Source: Streptomyces africanus
GTDB taxonomy: Bacteria > Actinomycetota > Actinomycetes > Streptomycetales > Streptomycetaceae
Assembly (NCBI RefSeq): GCF_002150735.1
Contig: NZ_MUKA01000014.1
Span: forward strand, 1 to 36,391
DNA: 36,391 nucleotides
Direction: 5' to 3'
Both the position numbers and the translations under genes were made by a program. The notes below the pieces were generated by a model that searched no databases, was not told where the DNA came from, and worked only from the letters and a program-made list of their open reading frames with translations. This document shows, piece after piece, positions 25,251 through 32,539 of the stretch (positions are counted from its first letter, which is position 1; each line of letters begins with the position of its first letter).

Positions 25251-25427
25251 CGCCGCCCGGATGACCGGTCGACAGGAGTGGATCGGCAGGAGTGGAGGAC
25301 CCAAGCACGACGGGTCGCCGGGACGGTCACACCATGACCGGGCCCGAGCCGCCCTTGGGGTGAAGCCGCGTCAGCGGCCGGGCAACTTCGCCAGCCCGAA
25401 TCCGACAGGTCATCCTTCACAGGCGGC
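25251..25427 (+). ncRNA. c-di-AMP riboswitch (ydaO-yuaA class)
   Basis: Conserved parts of the ydaO class are visible in order: GGAGGACCCAAG (25294-25305), CTTGGGGTGAAG (25354-25365), a hairpin CCGC...GCGG, then GGGCAACTTCGCCAGCCCGA (25380-25399) followed by ATCCGACAGGTCATCC (25400-25415) and AGGCGGC. CCCAAG (25300-25305) pairs with CTTGGG (25354-25359). The closing stem is GGATGACC (25259-25266) with GGTCATCC (25408-25415), plus GCCGCC with GGCGGC (25422-25427). In streptomycetes this class controls cell-wall hydrolase genes, which fits the gene downstream. The aptamer ends five bases before the GAAGGG ribosome binding site, with no intrinsic terminator between. Confidence 0.9.
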
Positions 25428-25443
25428 TGACGAAGGGTTGCGC

Positions 25444-25917
25444 ATGACTGCGCTCAATCGTGTCCCGTCGCTGATGGTCCGGGCCGGTACGGCCTCGGCC
25501 CTCACCATCGCCGCCGTGGGCGGCTCGATCGTGGCCCCCGGCTTCTCCTCCGAGGCATCGGCAGCCACACCGGCGACCAAGGCACTCCAGATAGCGGCCT
25601 CGAAGAAGGGATCGCCCTACAAGTACGGCGCCACCGGCCCGCACAGGTTCGACTGCTCGGGCCTCACGCTGTACTCGTTCAAGAAGGCGGGCAAGAAGCT
25701 CCCGCGCACGGCCGCCCAGCAGTACAACAAGACGCGCCACATCTCCTCCAAGAACCGCAAGGCGGGAGACCTGGTGTTCTTCCACTCGGGCAGCAGCGTG
25801 TACCACGTCGGTATCTACGCGGGTAAAAACAAGCTCTGGCACGCCCCGAAGAGCGGGGACGTGGTGCGGTTGCAGAAGATCTGGACCAAGAGCGTCTGGT
25901 ACGGACGCGTGAAGTGA
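25444..25917 (+). CDS. Secreted NlpC/P60 cell-wall endopeptidase
   Basis: This 157-residue exported protein cleaves peptidoglycan stem peptides. It has a signal peptide (1-40, likely cleaved after EASA) and then a minimal NlpC/P60 domain with Cys71 in HRFDCSGLT, His121 in YHVGIYAG and His133 in LWHAPKSG as catalytic residues. There is no separate cell-wall-binding domain, so it is a short, catalytic-only enzyme. GAAGGG at 25432-25437 precedes the ATG at 25444. Its mRNA carries a c-di-AMP riboswitch, linking hydrolase output to the osmotic and wall-stress messenger. A strong hairpin terminates it. Confidence 0.93.
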   Translation: MTALNRVPSLMVRAGTASALTIAAVGGSIVAPGFSSEASAATPATKALQIAASKKGSPYKYGATGPHRFDCSGLTLYSFKKAGKKLPRTAAQQYNKTRHISSKNRKAGDLVFFHSGSSVYHVGIYAGKNKLWHAPKSGDVVRLQKIWTKSVWYGRVK

Positions 25918-25922
25918 TCCGC

Positions 25923-25963
25923 CCGGCGTGCGGCGGTGCCCCTGACGCGCCGCCGCACGCCGG
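25923..25963 (+). terminator. Terminator after the NlpC/P60 gene
   Basis: A perfect 14-bp stem, CCGGCGTGCGGCGG (25923-25936) with CCGCCGCACGCCGG (25950-25963), and a 13-base loop, begins five bases after the stop codon. There is no T-tract, which is usual in this genus. Confidence 0.78.
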
Positions 25964-25998
25964 AGCGTGACACGGCCTTACGTGGTTACCCGTCCCCC

Positions 25999-26640
25999 AT
26001 GGCCGAGCACCGTCCCTGCACCGCACGCGGCGAGACCCCGCTCCAACGCGCCGACCGGAACTTCGTCGAGCTGCTCCAGGAGCTCCGGGTCACCCAGACG
26101 GGCGTGCAGATCCTGTTCGCGTTTCTGTTGTCGCTCGCGTTCACCTCGCGCTTCACGTCCCTCGACACGGTCCAGCGCGTCACGTACGTCATCACGCTGC
26201 TGCTGGCGGTCCTGGCCGCGGCGCTGTTCACGGCACCGGCCGCGCTGCACCGCTCGCTCTTCCAGCAGGGCGCCAAGCCGCGCATCGTGCAGGTCTCCTC
26301 GCGCCTGGCCACCACCGGCCTGGTCGTGCTGGTGTTCGCCTTCAGCGGTTCCGTGCTGCTGGTGGTGGATGTGACGACCGGTCGGGCCGGCGGCATCGCC
26401 GCGAGCGCGGCGACGTTCCTGGTCTGCGTCGGCCTGTGGGGGCTGCTCCCCCGGCTGGTGCGGCGGGCGGGGCTGCGCGACGAGACACAGGGCGGCCCCG
26501 GGCGACCGGAAGCCGCCGCCGAGGAGCCGGCCGCCCGGAGCGCCGTCCGGATTCCCACGCCGCTGCACGGCACCATCAGGCAGCCCTCAGGGGTTCGAGA
26601 AGGAGCAGTACACCGAGAAGCGTCAGCGCGGCGCCGGTGA
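25999..26640 (+). CDS. Four-helix membrane protein, DUF6328-like
   Basis: This 213-residue protein has a charged N-terminus (ADRNFVELLQELRVTQTGVQIL) leading into four hydrophobic helices (about 38-58, 65-90, 105-125 and 132-155), then a long charged tail. The N-terminal pattern resembles the actinobacterial DUF6328 family, recognised from memory. No Shine-Dalgarno sequence precedes the ATG at 25999, so initiation may be leaderless. Its last 65 bases overlap the 3' end of the convergent LysE gene, so the C-terminal tail may be a recent read-through extension. Function unknown. Confidence 0.72.
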   Translation: MAEHRPCTARGETPLQRADRNFVELLQELRVTQTGVQILFAFLLSLAFTSRFTSLDTVQRVTYVITLLLAVLAAALFTAPAALHRSLFQQGAKPRIVQVSSRLATTGLVVLVFAFSGSVLLVVDVTTGRAGGIAASAATFLVCVGLWGLLPRLVRRAGLRDETQGGPGRPEAAAEEPAARSAVRIPTPLHGTIRQPSGVREGAVHREASARRR

Positions 26641-27205
26641 CCGTCTCGACGGCCCGCGCGGCACGCGGCTGCCGCAGCCACCGGCCGAGCCGGTCCACCA
26701 GCAGCGCCACGGCCGGGAACCACAGCAGCGCGAGGACCACCACGATCAGCGCCAGCACCAGCGTCCGGGGCAGCGCGGGACTGCCCGCGGGCACGAACTG
26801 CGGCAGCAGGCTGAGGAAGGTGATCGGCGCCTTCGGGTTCAGGGCGTTCGTGACGAAGCCCTGCCGCAGGGGACGCGCGGCGGACGCAGCGGTCGCGGTG
26901 GCTTCGGCGGCCGGGACGCGGGTCCGCCGCAGTGACCACAGCGTCCGCGCTCCCAGGTACAGCACATAGCCGCCGCCCAGCAGTTGGAGCGCGCGGAACA
27001 GCGCGGGCACGGCGGCCAGGACCGCGGCGACCCCTGCCACGGCCAGCAGCGTGTGCAGCAGCAGCCCGCCCGCGACACCGAGGGCGCAGGCGAGGCCGGC
27101 CCGGCGGGAGACCAGGGCGTTGCGCACGACGACGGTGAAGTCGGCGCCCGGCATGGCGACCATGCCCGCCGCCACCCCGGTGAAGGCGATGAGTTGTGCG
27201 TCCAT
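26576..27205 (-). CDS. LysE/RhtB-family amino acid exporter
   Basis: This 209-residue inner-membrane exporter has the family signature GMVAMPGADFTVVVRNAL near the N-terminus, a GGGYVLYLGARTLW segment, and FVTNALNPKAPITFLSLLPQFV in the middle. About five to six hydrophobic helices are visible. It probably exports an amino acid or homoserine-like compound. The ATG at 27205 gives the conserved MDAQLIAFTGVAA start. It diverges from a LysR regulator by 92 bases, a common regulator-exporter arrangement (compare lysE-lysG). Substrate not determinable. Confidence 0.9.
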   Translation of the reverse strand: MDAQLIAFTGVAAGMVAMPGADFTVVVRNALVSRRAGLACALGVAGGLLLHTLLAVAGVAAVLAAVPALFRALQLLGGGYVLYLGARTLWSLRRTRVPAAEATATAASAARPLRQGFVTNALNPKAPITFLSLLPQFVPAGSPALPRTLVLALIVVVLALLWFPAVALLVDRLGRWLRQPRAARAVETVTGAALTLLGVLLLLEPLRAA

Positions 27206-27254
27206 ACGGCCAGCCTGCCGGGCCGGGGCCTTCAGCGGGTACTTAGAATCTGCT

Positions 27255-27273
27255 GGATGAGCCTTAAGCATCC
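27255..27273. promoter_or_regulatory. LTTR-type dyad between exporter and LysR genes
   Basis: GGATGAGCCTTAAGCATCC carries the arms GGATG and CATCC around a CTTAAG core and contains T-N11-A, the LysR-type recognition pattern. It is 25 bases before the LysR start and 50 bases upstream of the exporter start, the expected place for a site that controls both. Confidence 0.55.
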
Positions 27274-27297
27274 CTTTGGTCTTCGGAGGTCAGCGGC

Positions 27298-28224
27298 ATG
27301 TACGACCCGACCCGGCTCGCGGCGCTGGTCGCCGTCGCGGAGGCCGGGTCCATCACCCGGGCCGCCGAGCGCCTCGGCTACACCCCGCCCGCGCTCTCCC
27401 AGCAACTGGCGAAGCTGGAGCGGGAGGCGGGCACCGCGCTGCTGGTCCGGCATCACCGCGGGGCGCGGCTGACGGGCGCGGGCGAGCTGCTGGTGGCGCG
27501 GGCCCGGCGCGTGCTCGACGAGCTGGAGCGGGCCCGTCACGAGCTGGCACGGCTGACCGGTCTGTCCGGCGGCCTGTTGAGGCTCGGCACGTTCCAGACG
27601 GCGGGCATCCATCTGCTGCCGCCGGTGCTCAGCGCGTTCCGCCGGGCTCACCCGGATGTGGAGCTGTCCGTCGCCGACTACGAGCCGCCGGCCGGTGTCA
27701 CGGCCGTGGCCGCCGGTGAGATCGACCTGGCCCTGACGCACACGTACGAGCCCGCCGATGCCCTGGCGCTCCCGGCTTCCGTCCGCTTGGAGCCGGTGCT
27801 GGTCGAGGAACTGGTTCTGGTGACCGCCCCGGGGCATGCCCTCGCCGACGGCACGTCCAGGCTTCCCCTGGCGGAGCTGGCGGGTCAGCCGCTGATCAGC
27901 ATGGCGCCGGAGCATCCGTCCCGGCAGGGGGTGGAGGCGGCGCTGGCGCGGGCCGGGGCCAGTCCGTCGGTCCTGGTCCCGACGCCCGGGTACGCGCTGG
28001 TGTGCGCGCTGGTCAGCGCGGGTCTCGGGGTGGGCGTCGTACCGGAGATGGTGGCGCGGACGACGGTCACGCCGGTCGGGGTGCGCCCGCTCGGGGCGGG
28101 CGAGCTGCGCCGTACGATCTCCGTCGCCTACCGGGGCGAGGAGGCGGCGCCTGCCGTGGAGGCCTTCCGGGCCTTGTTGCGCGGGGCGTTCGGCCGCGCG
28201 CGGCACACGTCACAGACGCGGTGA
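27298..28224 (+). CDS. LysR-family transcriptional regulator
   Basis: This 308-residue regulator has an N-terminal winged HTH (about 1-60; ITRAAERLGYTPPALSQQLAKLE), a linker helix and a periplasmic-binding-like effector domain (about 90-295). GGAGGTC precedes the ATG. It probably controls the divergent LysE/RhtB exporter through the T-N11-A dyad at 27255-27273, with the exported compound as likely effector. Its stop and that of the convergent ATPase gene share the palindrome GTGAGCTCAC (28221-28230). Confidence 0.9.
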   Translation: MYDPTRLAALVAVAEAGSITRAAERLGYTPPALSQQLAKLEREAGTALLVRHHRGARLTGAGELLVARARRVLDELERARHELARLTGLSGGLLRLGTFQTAGIHLLPPVLSAFRRAHPDVELSVADYEPPAGVTAVAAGEIDLALTHTYEPADALALPASVRLEPVLVEELVLVTAPGHALADGTSRLPLAELAGQPLISMAPEHPSRQGVEAALARAGASPSVLVPTPGYALVCALVSAGLGVGVVPEMVARTTVTPVGVRPLGAGELRRTISVAYRGEEAAPAVEAFRALLRGAFGRARHTSQTR

Positions 28225-28226
28225 GC

Positions 28227-28685
28227 TCACGGTTCCTGCCGCCTGGCCGTCGGCACGGGCTGGGCCGGGACGGTCCACGGGAGTTCGATCGAGATGGTCT
28301 TGCCGCCCTCGCGGGTGGGGCGGATCCGGAGCCGGCCGCCGCATTCCGCGGTCAGCCAGCGGATGATGACGAGGCCGCGGCCGTTGTCCTGCTGGACGGC
28401 GGCGGGCAGGCGTCTGGGGAATCGCGGGTGGCTGTCCGTGACGGCGATGCGCAGGTGTTCGTCGCGGTCGAGTGCGACGTCCACCGTGAAGGTGGGCGAC
28501 TGTCCGAAGGTGTGCTGGACGGCGTTGGTGGCGAGTTCGGAAATGATGAGCCGGACGGAGTCGGACACGTCCGTGTCAGCCGGCAGGCCCCACTCCGCCA
28601 GCGTGCCCACGACGTAGGCGCGCGCCGCGGAGACCGAGGCGGGATCGCTCGGCAGAGTGACGGATGCTTCCAAATGGTCTGCCAT
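28227..28685 (-). CDS. RsbW/AbaA-like ATP-binding anti-sigma-type protein
   Basis: This 152-residue single-domain HATPase_c protein has the N-box SELATNAVQH (Glu50, Asn54) and the ATP-lid NGRGLVIIRWL (101-111). The usual DxGxG box is degenerate (VTDSHPRF), which occurs in this Streptomyces subfamily and may weaken kinase activity. It diverges from an XRE regulator and a DUF397 gene; this threesome is the AbaA/WhiJ-type paralogue cluster of streptomycetes, tied to development and secondary metabolism. GGAAAGGGA lies upstream of the ATG at 28685. Confidence 0.88.
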   Translation of the reverse strand: MADHLEASVTLPSDPASVSAARAYVVGTLAEWGLPADTDVSDSVRLIISELATNAVQHTFGQSPTFTVDVALDRDEHLRIAVTDSHPRFPRRLPAAVQQDNGRGLVIIRWLTAECGGRLRIRPTREGGKTISIELPWTVPAQPVPTARRQEP

Positions 28686-28811
28686 GGCGACGTCGTCCCT
28701 TTCCGATGGGACCGCAGTCCGACACGGAGCGGAAGGTTCGAGTACGGTCCCGGACTGGTGCTTCGTCGCCAGAGTGCCACCAGAACCCCCCTGAAGGGCG
28801 GCGATCCGCCA

Positions 28812-28827
28812 AGATATGCATATATCT
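28812..28827. promoter_or_regulatory. AT-rich palindrome between anti-sigma-like and XRE genes
   Basis: AGATAT-GCAT-ATATCT, with the perfect inner palindrome ATATGCATAT (28814-28823), is strikingly AT-rich for this genome. It lies 71 bases before the XRE start in the 213-base divergent gap and is a good candidate operator for the XRE protein or part of a promoter. Confidence 0.5.
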
Positions 28828-28898
28828 GTCGCTCAATGCGGTGAACTCTGCGACGCGAGACCGTATGTGGGTGGCTCGGAAGGAGTAAGGAGTAGCCC

Positions 28899-29759
28899 AT
28901 GCAGCACGGTCCCGCGGTGCGCCGCCGGAAACTGGGCGCCGAACTTCGCGCGCTGCGCACCTCGGCGGGGCTCACCAGTGGTGAGGCGGCCCGGTTGGTG
29001 GGCTGGCACCAGTCGAAGGTCAGCCGTATCGAGACGGGCACGAGCGGGGTGAAACCGGCCGATGTCCGGTTACTTCTCGACGCGTACGCCGTGGCGGACG
29101 GGCAACTCCGCGAGTTGCTCATGGTGTTGGCCGGGTCCGAGGACAGCGACGGACGGACGCACTGGTGGCACGCCTACCGCGGGGTGCTGCCGCCGACCTA
29201 CCGGGACTTCATCAGCCTGGAGTCGCAGGCCGGCGCGATGCGCACGCTGGAGACCACCGTCGTCCCGGGGCTGCTCCAGACGCCCGAGTACGCGCGTGCG
29301 GTGACGAAGGCCGCGGTGGAGGGCTTGCCGGAGGACCGGCTCGACACGCTGGTCGAGGTGCGGCTGGCCCGGCAGGACGTGCTGCGCGCGGATCCGCCGC
29401 TGGAGCTGAGCGCCGTCCTGGACGAGGCGGTGCTGCGGCGGGAGGTGGGCGGGCCGGGGGTCATGGCCCGGCAGCTGGAGAGGCTGGTCGAGGCGGCGCG
29501 GCTGCCCCAAGTGCGGCTCCAGGTACTGCCGTTCGCCGCCGGGGCGCACATCGGCGTTACCGGCCCTTTCGTTATCTTCTCATTTTCGAGCACATCTGAT
29601 CTGGATGTGGTTGTTCTCGACCACTTGACGAGTAGCCTCTACCTCGAACGGAAAGAAGACCTCCAGGCCTACACGGAGGCCTTCGACGCCCTTCAGATCC
29701 ACGCCCTTTCGCCCGAGGACTCGTTGGATTTCATCGCCGGGACAGCCGCCGGCGCGTAA
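28899..29759 (+). CDS. WhiJ-like XRE regulator with DUF5753 domain
   Basis: This 286-residue protein has an N-terminal helix-turn-helix (about 12-68; LGAELRALRTSAGLTSGEAARLVGW read in part, then SKVSRIETG) and a C-terminal DUF5753 domain (about 95-275) containing LETTVVPGLLQTPEYARA and LQVLPFAAGAHIGVTGPF. AAGGAG precedes the ATG. Codon 58 is TTA (29070-29072), so translation should depend on the bldA tRNA. The 3' third around 29555-29640 is lower in GC than its neighbours. DUF397 follows nine bases after the stop. Confidence 0.92.
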   Translation: MQHGPAVRRRKLGAELRALRTSAGLTSGEAARLVGWHQSKVSRIETGTSGVKPADVRLLLDAYAVADGQLRELLMVLAGSEDSDGRTHWWHAYRGVLPPTYRDFISLESQAGAMRTLETTVVPGLLQTPEYARAVTKAAVEGLPEDRLDTLVEVRLARQDVLRADPPLELSAVLDEAVLRREVGGPGVMARQLERLVEAARLPQVRLQVLPFAAGAHIGVTGPFVIFSFSSTSDLDVVVLDHLTSSLYLERKEDLQAYTEAFDALQIHALSPEDSLDFIAGTAAGA

Positions 29760-29768
29760 GGAGGCACC

Positions 29769-29999
29769 ATGCGTGCACTGCCTCGTCATGTCCCCTCAAG
29801 CATCGAACTGCACGGTGTGCGGTGGTTGCGCAGCAGCTACAGCACCGGCGCGAACAACTGCGTCGAGACCGCGCGTCCGGACGTCCCGCCCTGGGCCGGA
29901 CTGCTCGCCGTGCGGGACTCCAAGGACCCGGCCGGGCCCGCGCTGCTCTTCTCTCCGAGGAGCTGGGCGGAGTTCACGGCCGCGGTCGACCGCATCTGA
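29769..29999 (+). CDS. DUF397 protein
   Basis: This 76-residue protein has the DUF397 signature WLRSSYSTGANNCVETA near residues 19-35, then VRDSKDPAGPALLFSPRSWAEF. DUF397 proteins almost always accompany an XRE/DUF5753 regulator and are thought to modulate it; BldB belongs to a related small-protein group (recalled). AGGAGG lies just upstream of the ATG, and the preceding regulator ends nine bases earlier, so they form one operon. Confidence 0.92.
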   Translation: MRALPRHVPSSIELHGVRWLRSSYSTGANNCVETARPDVPPWAGLLAVRDSKDPAGPALLFSPRSWAEFTAAVDRI

Positions 30000-30085
30000 G
30001 CCGCATCCCAACCGCGTCCGAACTACATCCGCACCACTTCTGATCAGTCAGTTCGTCGAGCGACGCACGGCCGTGTCACGCCGAC

Positions 30086-31213
30086 TCATGGCCGCGTCTC
30101 GCCGATCAGTCGTACAGCGCGTTCGATCTGTTCCCCGGTCAGGTCCGCGCGGGCGGTCAGCCTGAGCCGTGAGATGCCGTCGGGTACGGAAGGAGGACGG
30201 AAGCAGCCCACGGCCAGGCCCGCCGCACGGCACTCGGCCGCCCAGCGCACGGCGTCCTCGGGGGAGGGCGCCCGCACCGAGACCACCGCGGCGTCCGGAC
30301 GTACCGCTTCCAGATCCGCGGCGGTCAGGCGTGCGTACAACTCGCCCGCCACCGCGCGGGCCCGCGCCGCGCGCTCCGGCTCGCGGCGCAGCAGCCGCAG
30401 TGCCGACAGGGCCGCCCCCGCCGCCGCGGGGGCGAGACCCGTGTCGAAGATGAACGTCCGTGCCGCGTTGACCAGGTGGTCGATCACCCGGGCCGGGCCG
30501 AGGACGGCTCCGCCCTGGCTGCCGAGCGACTTGGACAGCGTGACCGTCACGACGACGTCGTCGGCGCCCGCGAGCCCCGCCGCGTGCGGGGCGCCGCGTC
30601 CGCCGTCGCCGAGGACGCCCAGGCCGTGGGCGTCGTCGACCACCAGTCCGGCGCCGTGCTCGCGGCACGCCTCGGCGAGCGCGGCGAGCGGGGCCGCGTC
30701 GCCGTCGACCGAGAAGACCGTGTCGGACACGGTGATCGCCGTGCCCTCGTGCGTGTGCAGCGCCTTGCGTACGGCGTCCGGCTCGGCGTGCGCCACCACC
30801 TGGGTCGTGCCGCGGGCCAGCCGGCAGCCGTCGATGAGCGAGGCGTGGTTGCCCGCGTCGGAGACGATGAGGGAGCCGTGCGGGGCCAGCACGGTGACCG
30901 CCGCGAGGTTGGCCGCGTAGCCGGAGGAGAAGACGAGGGCCGCCTCGGCACCGCAGAAATCGGCCAGTTCCCGTTCGAGTTCCGCGTGCAGTTCGGTGCT
31001 GCCGGTCACGAGCCGGGAGCCGGTCGAGCCGCCGCCCCAGAGCCGCGCGGCCCGGGCCGCACCCTCGGTGACCTCGGGGTGGTGGGCCAGTCCCAGGTAG
31101 TCGTTGCTCGCCAGGTCGAGGAGCGGCGAAACGGCCGGACGCGGGCGCAGAGTCCGTACGAGTCCGGCGCGGCGGCGCAGCCGCGCCTGCTCGTCGATCC
31201 AGCCGAACGCCAT
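30086..31213 (-). CDS. bioF: 8-amino-7-oxononanoate synthase
   Basis: This 375-residue PLP enzyme condenses pimeloyl-thioester and alanine in biotin synthesis. Features: [16 protein letters not shown] (31-46), [13 protein letters not shown] (60-72), the cofactor aspartate in [12 protein letters not shown] and Schiff-base Lys228 in [19 protein letters not shown] upstream supports the ATG at 31213. It diverges from bioB with a 150-base control region and ends 86 bases from the convergent DUF397 gene; that gap holds no clear terminator. Confidence 0.95.
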   Translation of the reverse strand: MAFGWIDEQARLRRRAGLVRTLRPRPAVSPLLDLASNDYLGLAHHPEVTEGAARAARLWGGGSTGSRLVTGSTELHAELERELADFCGAEAALVFSSGYAANLAAVTVLAPHGSLIVSDAGNHASLIDGCRLARGTTQVVAHAEPDAVRKALHTHEGTAITVSDTVFSVDGDAAPLAALAEACREHGAGLVVDDAHGLGVLGDGGRGAPHAAGLAGADDVVVTVTLSKSLGSQGGAVLGPARVIDHLVNAARTFIFDTGLAPAAAGAALSALRLLRREPERAARARAVAGELYARLTAADLEAVRPDAAVVSVRAPSPEDAVRWAAECRAAGLAVGCFRPPSVPDGISRLRLTARADLTGEQIERAVRLIGETRP

Positions 31214-31277
31214 GGGGGATCCTCCGGGGAATTTGTAGGCAGTGCACAGACACTAGCGGGACCTCCAGCAGGTCACT

Positions 31278-31295
31278 GTGTGGCAATACCCACAC
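31278..31295. promoter_or_regulatory. Dyad in the bioF-bioB control region
   Basis: GTGTGG-CAATAC-CCACAC is a perfect 6-bp inverted repeat with a 6-base spacer, placed in the middle of the 150-base gap between divergent bioF and bioB. It is the right size for a dimeric repressor such as a BioQ-type TetR regulator, although it does not match a BioQ motif I can recall. Confidence 0.45.
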
Positions 31296-31308
31296 CTCGA
31301 AGCGACTC

Positions 31309-31351
31309 TGTTGTACGAACTCTCCTTGGCCGCGGGCGGGTCCGTACGACA
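31309..31351. promoter_or_regulatory. Imperfect 11-bp inverted repeat upstream of bioB
   Basis: TGTTGTACGAA (31309-31319) and TCCGTACGACA (31341-31351) are inverted copies with 9 of 11 matches and a 21-base spacer. The second arm directly precedes and touches the bioB ribosome binding region. It could be a pair of regulator half-sites or an mRNA hairpin that affects bioB translation. Confidence 0.4.
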
Positions 31352-31363
31352 GGATCGGCTCCC

Positions 31364-32539
31364 ATGGACCTGCTGAACACGCTGGTGGACAAGGGGCTTC
31401 GGCGCGAGCTGCCGACCCGCGAAGAGGCGCTGGCCGTCCTCGCGACGTCCGACGACGACCTGCTCGATGTGGTGGCCGCGGCCGGGAAGGTACGCCGGCA
31501 CTGGTTCGGCCGACGGGTGAAACTCAACTATCTCGTCAACCTCAAGTCCGGGCTGTGTCCCGAGGACTGCTCGTACTGTTCGCAGCGGCTCGGCTCCGAG
31601 GCCGGCATCCTGAAGTACACCTGGCTCAAACCCGACCAGGCCTCCGACGCGGCGGCGGCCGGGGTGGCCGGGGGTGCCAAGCGGGTGTGTCTGGTGGCCA
31701 GCGGGCGCGGTCCGACCGACCGGGACGTGGACCGGGTCTCCGAGACGATCAGGGCGATCAAGGAGAACAACGAGGGCGTCGAGGTGTGCGCCTGTCTGGG
31801 GCTGCTCTCCGACGGTCAGGCCGAGCGGCTGCGCGAGGCCGGCGCCGACGCCTACAACCACAACCTCAACACGTCCGAGGCGACGTACGGGGAGATCACC
31901 ACCACGCACACCTACGCCGACCGCGTGGACACCGTCGAGAAGGCCCACGCGGCGGGGCTGTCCGCCTGCTCGGGGCTGATCGCCGGCATGGGCGAGACGG
32001 ACGAGGACCTGGTCGACGTCGTCTACTCGCTGCGCGAACTGGACCCGGACTCGGTGCCGGTCAACTTCCTGATCCCGGTCGAGGGCACCCCGCTCGCCAA
32101 GGAGTGGAACCTCACCCCGCAGCGCTGCCTGCGGATCCTGGCCATGGTGCGCTTCGTGTGCCCGGACGTCGAGGTGCGCATCGCGGGCGGCCGGGAGGTC
32201 CACCTGCGCTCGATGCAGCCGCTCGCCCTGCACCTGGCCAACTCGATCTTCCTCGGCGACTACCTCACCACCGAGGGCCAGGCGGGCAAGGCCGACCTGG
32301 AGATGATCGCGGACGCCGGGTTCGAGGTGGAGGGCGCCGACCAGGTGACACTGCCCGAACACCGCGCGGCCGGGGGCTGCCACGACGGTGGCGGGGGCTG
32401 CGGTTCCGAGGGTGGCGGAGTCTGCGGTTCCGCCGCTGCTCCGGAAGCCGCCGAGCCCCGCACGGCCGCGGAGCCCCGTACCGACCTGGTCGCCGTCCGC
32501 CGCCGGGGCGCCGGAACGGACCTCGCGCCCAATGCCTGA
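31364..32539 (+). CDS. bioB: Biotin synthase
   Basis: This 391-residue radical SAM enzyme inserts sulfur into dethiobiotin. The 4Fe-4S motif CPEDCSYC supplies Cys65, Cys69 and Cys72; Cys109, Cys142/144 and Cys202 with the arginine of VRIAGGRE correspond to the sacrificial 2Fe-2S site. After the barrel (about residue 330) there is a Gly/Cys-rich tail with Cys339, Cys346 and Cys354 and a Pro/Ala/Arg end, absent from the E. coli enzyme of about 346 residues. The ATG at 31364 has AGGA nine bases upstream. The stop overlaps the bioA start by eight bases. Confidence 0.96.
   Translation: MDLLNTLVDKGLRRELPTREEALAVLATSDDDLLDVVAAAGKVRRHWFGRRVKLNYLVNLKSGLCPEDCSYCSQRLGSEAGILKYTWLKPDQASDAAAAGVAGGAKRVCLVASGRGPTDRDVDRVSETIRAIKENNEGVEVCACLGLLSDGQAERLREAGADAYNHNLNTSEATYGEITTTHTYADRVDTVEKAHAAGLSACSGLIAGMGETDEDLVDVVYSLRELDPDSVPVNFLIPVEGTPLAKEWNLTPQRCLRILAMVRFVCPDVEVRIAGGREVHLRSMQPLALHLANSIFLGDYLTTEGQAGKADLEMIADAGFEVEGADQVTLPEHRAAGGCHDGGGGCGSEGGGVCGSAAAPEAAEPRTAAEPRTDLVAVRRRGAGTDLAPNA

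Noticed and set aside
28221..28230. GTGAGCTCAC palindrome spanning two convergent stop codons
   Set aside because: Explained by two facing TGA stops plus chance bases; too short for a terminator.
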